Assembly (NCBI GenBank): GCA_045660245.1
Contig: JAZRDJ010000030.1
Span: 1-11,174 of the forward strand
Direction: 5' to 3'
From: RGIG3872 sp045660245
GTDB taxonomy: Bacteria; Bacillota; Clostridia; Christensenellales; UBA1242
Length of the DNA stretch: 11,174 nucleotides
Part shown: piece after piece, positions 7,500 through 11,174 of the stretch
Layout of the letters: each line of letters begins with the position of its first letter
Numbering within the stretch: the stretch's first letter is position 1
Made by a program: the position numbers and the translations under genes
The notes under the pieces: model-generated
Database searches by the model: none
Told to the model about the DNA's origin: nothing
The model's input: only the letters and a program-made list of their open reading frames with translations

Positions 7500-8177
7500 A
7501 TGGAATTTTTTCACAATAGTTGGGACAACGTTTTGGAAAGTGAGTTTGAAAAATCTTATTTCAAGGAACTAATGAACAAGGTTGATGAGGCGTACAAGAA
7601 TGACACTTGTTATCCACCTCGTGGCAAGATTTTTTCTGCATTTTCATATTGTCCATATGATGAAGTAAAGGTTGTTCTTTTGGGGCAAGATCCATATCAC
7701 GGGCCAGGTCAAGCACATGGGCTTTGTTTTTCTGTTTTGCCACCTTGTCCGCCACCCCCATCACTAGTGAATATCTTCAAAGAGCAAGCAACTGATGTGG
7801 GAATCAAGATTCCAAATCATGGTTGTTTGATACCATGGGCAAAGCAGGGAATTTTGATGCTCAACACAACTCTTACTGTGAAGGAGGGGAATCCAAATTC
7901 TCATGTGAATTTCGGTTGGACAAAGTTCACGGATCATGTGATCGAAGAAGTTGCAAAAAAGACTGAACCTGTTGTGTTTTTGCTTTGGGGTAGAAATGCA
8001 AGGCTAAAAAAGAAATTAATTGAGAAATTTGGGCAACACTATATACTAGAATGTGCTCATCCAAGTCCACTTTCAGTATATAATGGATTTTGGGGATGCA
8101 AACATTTTTCAAAGACAAATGACTTCCTGATTTCTCAAGGGAAAGAGCCTATTGACTGGCAATTGAAAGATATTTGA
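7500..8177 (+). CDS. ung: Uracil-DNA glycosylase, family 1
   Basis: Ung removes uracil from DNA and starts base excision repair. The product is 225 residues, typical of family 1. Motifs are complete: the water-activating loop GQDPYH at 62-67 with catalytic D64, the Pro-rich loop PPPPSLVNIF at 84-93, LNTTLTV with the uracil-reading N122, LLWGRNA near 161-167, and the DNA-intercalation loop HPSPLS at 187-192 with H187 and L191. Several of these numbers coincide with E. coli Ung. I chose ATG 7500 because AGGTG (7489-7493) lies 6 bases upstream; a GTG at 7491 in the same frame overlaps that site and would add three residues. The gene is first in a tight cluster with an unknown envelope protein and an HtrA-like protease. 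No functional link is obvious, so shared transcription may be convenience only. Confidence 0.97.
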   Translation: MEFFHNSWDNVLESEFEKSYFKELMNKVDEAYKNDTCYPPRGKIFSAFSYCPYDEVKVVLLGQDPYHGPGQAHGLCFSVLPPCPPPPSLVNIFKEQATDVGIKIPNHGCLIPWAKQGILMLNTTLTVKEGNPNSHVNFGWTKFTDHVIEEVAKKTEPVVFLLWGRNARLKKKLIEKFGQHYILECAHPSPLSVYNGFWGCKHFSKTNDFLISQGKEPIDWQLKDI

Positions 8178-8185
8178 TAAAGAAC

Positions 8186-8190
8186 GGAGA
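8186..8190 (+). promoter_or_regulatory. Ribosome binding site that decides a TTG start
   Basis: GGAGA at 8186-8190 is 7 bases before a TTG at 8198. It lies inside the longer reading frame that starts at another TTG (8174, overlapping the ung stop). It favours the downstream start, which also places a clean signal sequence right at the N-terminus. Confidence 0.6.
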
Positions 8191-8197
8191 TTATTCA

Positions 8198-9640
8198 TTG
8201 AAATTATTCAGAAATATTGTTTTGAGCGCAATGTGTGTGGTGACTTTTGTGGTCGCTTGCTTTTCTGGTGCAAATCACAAGTCAGAGATCGCAAAAGCAG
8301 AAAATAATGTTCAGCAAACCTTGATTTCAAAAGATATTTCAAATGAAGATTTTATCAATGTATATGGTGGAAGCAACATAAATGAACTGTCTTCATTCAC
8401 ACCATTTGATGAAGAAAATGAGTCAAGAATGGCTGGGAAATCAATTGTTCCTGCAGTGTCCGACAATAACAAGATCATTGGAGCAAAATATAACTTGCTT
8501 TCAAATGGTGGATTGGACATTTCTGCTGATCGTTTGAGTTTTGGAATGTGGGTTTATTTTTCAACAACTGACTTGCACGACCTCTCAATCAAGGTGAGTG
8601 TTGATTCCGACAACTATTTTGAGACAACAATCACCAAAACGGAACTCTTCAGCATTTTGCAAAAGAATGAGGAATATGAAGAGCCTGGTTTTGGCTGGAA
8701 TTATTTGGAATTGCCAATCATGAATTCAAGAGTGACTGGTTCAATAAAGGACAATAATGGAAAATGCAAAGAGTTTGTTGAGTTGGAGATTAATTATCAC
8801 AGTGAACAAGTATTGCAGAATATTCCATATGCGGGGCTCAAGTTTTTTGGTCTTGAAATAATTGAATCTACATCAGATCTCAACAGGGCAATAATAAAGC
8901 AAGATTATGCAATATTTTCTTTCAAATTTTGGGACGAGGACGTGCTTTCAAATTTGGTCAGGGGAGACAGTTTGTCAGTACCAACTCTTGCTTCAGCAGT
9001 GAAGTATGCATGGTATGGTGAACTCAATCTTTTGCTCACTCAAAACATCAGTTGGAGAGTGATTGTTGCGTTTCCAAACAAGGCGGATCAAACTTTCAAC
9101 ATGACGGGTTCAGACAATATTGTGTTTGATGAGCAAGGGATTTATACTGTGACATTCAGGGCGTATCGTGATGATGGAAACAATATTATAGACTTGTTTG
9201 ATAATGTGAAAATTAATGTTTTATCTGATAAATTAGTTTATCCTGCATTCAAAAACTACAGAATAACTACAGAAACGACAAAAAAAATACAATTCCATAT
9301 CAGTCCACTTTTGGACAAAAACAGCATTCAAGTGTTGTCAATTTCTTCAAACAACAATGCTGTGGAAATTCGCGAAACACAGAAGTTGGGTGAATATGAA
9401 ATTTCGAGCACAAAAGCATGTGATGCTGTCATTACGATTAAAATTCTTGCAAAGAGAAATACTAACAGTAGTGAAGCAAAGGAATATGTGGCAACGGTCA
9501 ATATCAAAGTCGATCATGTGGAAGATAACAGACAAGTTCAAAAAATCATTATTTGGGTGGTTATTTCAATAATTTTGAGTGTGTGGGTAATTATACTCAT
9601 AAAATCAGTTGTCAATTCACGAAAGAATGATGTAAAATAA
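8198..9640 (+). CDS. Unknown secreted/membrane-tethered protein with N-terminal signal and C-terminal TM helix
   Basis: I do not recognise this 480-residue protein. Residues 1-24 form a basic-hydrophobic signal sequence (MKLFRN then a hydrophobic core). V18-V19-A20-C21 fits a lipobox, while A32-K33-A34 could instead be a signal peptidase I site. Residues 448-468 are a clear transmembrane helix, followed by a short basic tail (KSVVNSRKNDVK), so the bulk should lie outside the membrane. Between them, residues about 92-225 alternate beta-strand-like stretches with aromatic positions (FGMWVYF, FGWNYLELPI) and could be a beta-sandwich. Residues about 255-342 end in an Ig/PKD-like strand (GIYTVTFRAYRDDGN), and about 350-442 may be another Ig-like unit. 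These folds are inferences. The start is TTG 8198, chosen for its GGAGA site; a TTG at 8174 would add 8 residues and overlap the ung stop. The htrA-like gene follows after 18 bases, suggesting co-expression and perhaps a functional pair. Confidence 0.8.
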   Translation: MKLFRNIVLSAMCVVTFVVACFSGANHKSEIAKAENNVQQTLISKDISNEDFINVYGGSNINELSSFTPFDEENESRMAGKSIVPAVSDNNKIIGAKYNLLSNGGLDISADRLSFGMWVYFSTTDLHDLSIKVSVDSDNYFETTITKTELFSILQKNEEYEEPGFGWNYLELPIMNSRVTGSIKDNNGKCKEFVELEINYHSEQVLQNIPYAGLKFFGLEIIESTSDLNRAIIKQDYAIFSFKFWDEDVLSNLVRGDSLSVPTLASAVKYAWYGELNLLLTQNISWRVIVAFPNKADQTFNMTGSDNIVFDEQGIYTVTFRAYRDDGNNIIDLFDNVKINVLSDKLVYPAFKNYRITTETTKKIQFHISPLLDKNSIQVLSISSNNNAVEIRETQKLGEYEISSTKACDAVITIKILAKRNTNSSEAKEYVATVNIKVDHVEDNRQVQKIIIWVVISIILSVWVIILIKSVVNSRKNDVK

Positions 9641-9658
9641 TTTCAAGTGGGGTAAGAA

Positions 9659-10912
9659 ATGAAATATTTTGATTACGATGAAGAAGAAATTCAAAGAGGA
9701 AACAAAGTTCCATATGATTCGGAACCGATAGCAAGAAGCAGAAATTACAGACAACAAACACCGAGACCTGCCAGCGCAAATCGAATTGTTGTTTTTTTGC
9801 TTGTGATTTTGATCGCTTTCAATGTTGTTCTTGCTTCTCTTGTGTTCAAAGCAAACTTGAATGATGCAGGCAAGGTGACTGTTGAAAACTACTACGACAT
9901 TTACAATGATTCAGTGAGTTCGAGTTATATGGTTTCAAAAGCATTGCCATCTTCGGTGTGCATAGCGAGTGGATACAATGACAATGTGACATCTTCAAAC
10001 ATTTCTTATTCAAATTTTCAACAAATGAATAGCAAAGGATCGGGAGTAATCACAAACATCAACAAAACAACAGGTGAAATGACAATTGTCACTTGTGAAC
10101 ACGTGGTGTCTGGAAATACAAATGCGATTTATGTTCTTTTGTTTGATTCTTATAGGCCCATCAAAGCAACATATATTGGTGGGATCAGGAGCAAAGATAT
10201 TGCAGTTTTGAAAGTTTTTGCATCAAATGAAGTCAAGACGTCGTCGGCTATTGCTGCTGAAGTTGCAGACAGCATGTATGTTTCAATGGGGGACATGGTT
10301 CTTGCAATCGGAAACCCAATGAGTGGTGGATTTGATTCATGTATGGGATATATCAGAAAACCACAAACTCTTGTGAATGTGTCATCAGTTGGTATTGAGA
10401 GAGTTATTGCGACAGATGCTCCGATCAATGGAGGAAACAGTGGTGGTGGACTTTTCAATGCAAAAGGTCAACTCATTGGAATTGTCAATGCAAAGATTGA
10501 AAGTGAGTCAATTGATTGTGTGTCTTTTGCAATCCCAAGCAACTTGGCTCTCGGAATTGCGGGAAGTATTGAAAGAAATTCTGGCAGTGCAAAGAGTGCT
10601 GTGCTTGGACTTGAATTTGCAACTAGTGATGAGCAGAGAGATTCACAAGATGTCGATGGTATCGTTCTTTCAGACACTGTGTTTGTACAAAGTGTTGTTG
10701 ATGGTTCTGCTGCAAAAAAAGCAGGATTCCAGAAAGATGACATTATTGTTGGTTTTTCATATCATGACAATGTGGTTGTGGACATGCTCACAATGTACAG
10801 TTTTGAAGATCACTCATACAATATCAACGTGGGAGATGTTGTCACATTCACTGTAAAACGTGGAATAAGCACAATCACACTCAAAGTTACAATAACTCAA
10901 ACAAATGGCTAA
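9659..10912 (+). CDS. Membrane-anchored HtrA/DegP-like serine protease with one PDZ domain
   Basis: HtrA-family proteases degrade or sense misfolded proteins outside the cytoplasmic membrane. The 417 residues comprise an acidic then basic cytoplasmic N-terminus (1-41), one transmembrane helix (about 42-63), a trypsin-like domain (about 85-305) and a C-terminal PDZ domain (about 315-412, with GSAAKKAGFQKDDIIVGF). The catalytic triad is readable: H148 in TCEHVVSG, D180 in SKDIAVLKV and S261 in INGGNSGGGLF. In most HtrAs the serine loop reads NPGNSGGPL; here both prolines are glycine, but the catalytic GNSGG core is intact. The AIGNP motif (216-220) before the activation region is conserved. Four cysteines (C101, C146, C228, C287) lie in the exported domain, unusual for a Gram-positive-type exported protein. 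The start ATG has GGGG six bases upstream. The gene follows the unknown envelope protein and precedes acpP, which has its own promoter. Family assignment is secure; which HtrA paralogue it is remains open. Confidence 0.93.
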   Translation: MKYFDYDEEEIQRGNKVPYDSEPIARSRNYRQQTPRPASANRIVVFLLVILIAFNVVLASLVFKANLNDAGKVTVENYYDIYNDSVSSSYMVSKALPSSVCIASGYNDNVTSSNISYSNFQQMNSKGSGVITNINKTTGEMTIVTCEHVVSGNTNAIYVLLFDSYRPIKATYIGGIRSKDIAVLKVFASNEVKTSSAIAAEVADSMYVSMGDMVLAIGNPMSGGFDSCMGYIRKPQTLVNVSSVGIERVIATDAPINGGNSGGGLFNAKGQLIGIVNAKIESESIDCVSFAIPSNLALGIAGSIERNSGSAKSAVLGLEFATSDEQRDSQDVDGIVLSDTVFVQSVVDGSAAKKAGFQKDDIIVGFSYHDNVVVDMLTMYSFEDHSYNINVGDVVTFTVKRGISTITLKVTITQTNG

Positions 10913-10939
10913 TTGAATCAAAAAAATATTCGATTTTGC

Positions 10940-10968
10940 TTGCCAACATTTTTCAGAATGTATATAAT
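10940..10968 (+). promoter_or_regulatory. acpP promoter
   Basis: TTGCCA (10940-10945) and a perfect TATAAT (10963-10968) are separated by the optimal 17 bases. Start is predicted near 10975, giving a leader of about 25 bases. A strong separate promoter suits the highly expressed acyl carrier protein and sets it apart from the protease gene upstream. Confidence 0.85.
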
Positions 10969-10984
10969 GAAAATAAGTAACCTT

Positions 10985-10990
10985 GGAGGA
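10985..10990 (+). promoter_or_regulatory. acpP ribosome binding site
   Basis: GGAGGA lies 9 bases before the ATG at 11000, the best Shine-Dalgarno match in the window, and fixes the acpP start. Confidence 0.85.
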
Positions 10991-10999
10991 AAATTAAAA

Positions 11000-11174
11000 A
11001 TGACAGAACAAAAAGTTAAGAATATTTTGGCAAAACAACTTGGCGTTGCGGAAGCAAAGATCAGTGCAAACACAAACATTGCAACAGATCTTGGTGCAGA
11101 TTCTCTTGATCTTGTTGAAGTTCTCATGACTTTGGAAGAAGAATTTGCTGTGTCAATTCCAGATGAAGCAATCC
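11000..11174 (+). CDS. acpP: Acyl carrier protein (3' end missing)
   Basis: ACP carries growing acyl chains on a 4'-phosphopantetheine arm during fatty-acid synthesis and also feeds phospholipid synthesis. The window holds the first 58 codons of an expected 75-80. The frame starts MTEQKVKNILAKQLGV, and the attachment serine is S35 in the hallmark GADSLDLVE motif. The acidic helix II (LVEVLMTLEEEF) and the following SIPDEA are canonical. The ORF is too short and truncated to stand out by length alone but is unmistakable by motif. It is driven by a strong promoter of its own. Neighbouring genes beyond the edge, often fab genes or rnc in other bacteria, are not visible. Confidence 0.96.
   Translation, partial: MTEQKVKNILAKQLGVAEAKISANTNIATDLGADSLDLVEVLMTLEEEFAVSIPDEAI

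Noticed and set aside
10377..10856. A 159-codon alternative frame inside the htrA-like gene
   Set aside because: It lies fully within a gene with clear catalytic and PDZ motifs, and its composition (many Leu, Met, Gln) is that of an out-of-frame read.
10912..10937. Weak hairpin after the htrA-like gene
   Set aside because: A 7-bp stem with one G-T pair, a 9-base loop and only three following T residues is too weak to call a terminator.
1..11174. CRISPR arrays, insertion sequences, tRNAs, integrase or phage genes
   Set aside because: I looked on both strands for regularly spaced repeats, terminal inverted repeats, transposase-like motifs and tRNA-like T-loop sequences and saw none; nearly all DNA is accounted for by the listed genes and sites.

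Overview
The window is an ordinary-looking chromosomal stretch from an AT-rich, low-GC Gram-positive-type anaerobe, most likely an uncultured clostridial (gut Firmicutes-like) lineage. This is inferred from: a single-chain pyruvate:ferredoxin oxidoreductase (anaerobic pyruvate metabolism); the truA-rplM-rpsI order familiar from Firmicutes; a BspA-type leucine-rich-repeat surface protein; clear sigma-A-type promoters; purine-rich Shine-Dalgarno sites; and T-rich hairpin terminators. The exact taxon cannot be read from the sequence. I see no mobile element, CRISPR array, tRNA, rRNA, phage gene or defence island, and no gap between genes is longer than about 170 bases.

Layout. (1) Bases 2-1909, plus strand: the 3' part of a large predicted surface protein with a glycine-rich parallel beta-helix repeat followed by a BspA-like LRR. 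(2) Bases 1920-1960: a strong hairpin that can terminate transcription from both sides, placed between convergent genes. (3) Bases 1972-5460, minus strand: nifJ (PFOR), apparently monocistronic, with its own near-consensus promoter. (4) Bases 5495-5573: back-to-back promoters for nifJ and truA. The truA promoter is so close to the ATG that its mRNA should be leaderless. (5) Bases 5580-7343: truA, then a strong promoter and a structured leader, then rplM-rpsI and an intrinsic terminator. (6) Bases 7441-10912: a promoter followed by ung, an unrecognised envelope protein and a membrane-anchored HtrA-like serine protease, closely spaced and probably one transcript. (7) Bases 10940-11174: a consensus promoter and the 5' part of acpP, cut by the window end.

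How the genes relate. Most are housekeeping genes: pyruvate to acetyl-CoA with reduced ferredoxin, tRNA pseudouridylation, two ribosomal proteins, uracil repair and the fatty-acid acyl carrier. The parts worth a second look are the unrecognised secreted or membrane-tethered protein directly upstream of the HtrA-like protease (a possible substrate, partner or adaptor, inferred from position only), the cysteine-containing protease domain itself, the leaderless truA arrangement, the L13 leader and the chimeric beta-helix/LRR surface protein. I did not find evidence for a wholly new multi-gene system.
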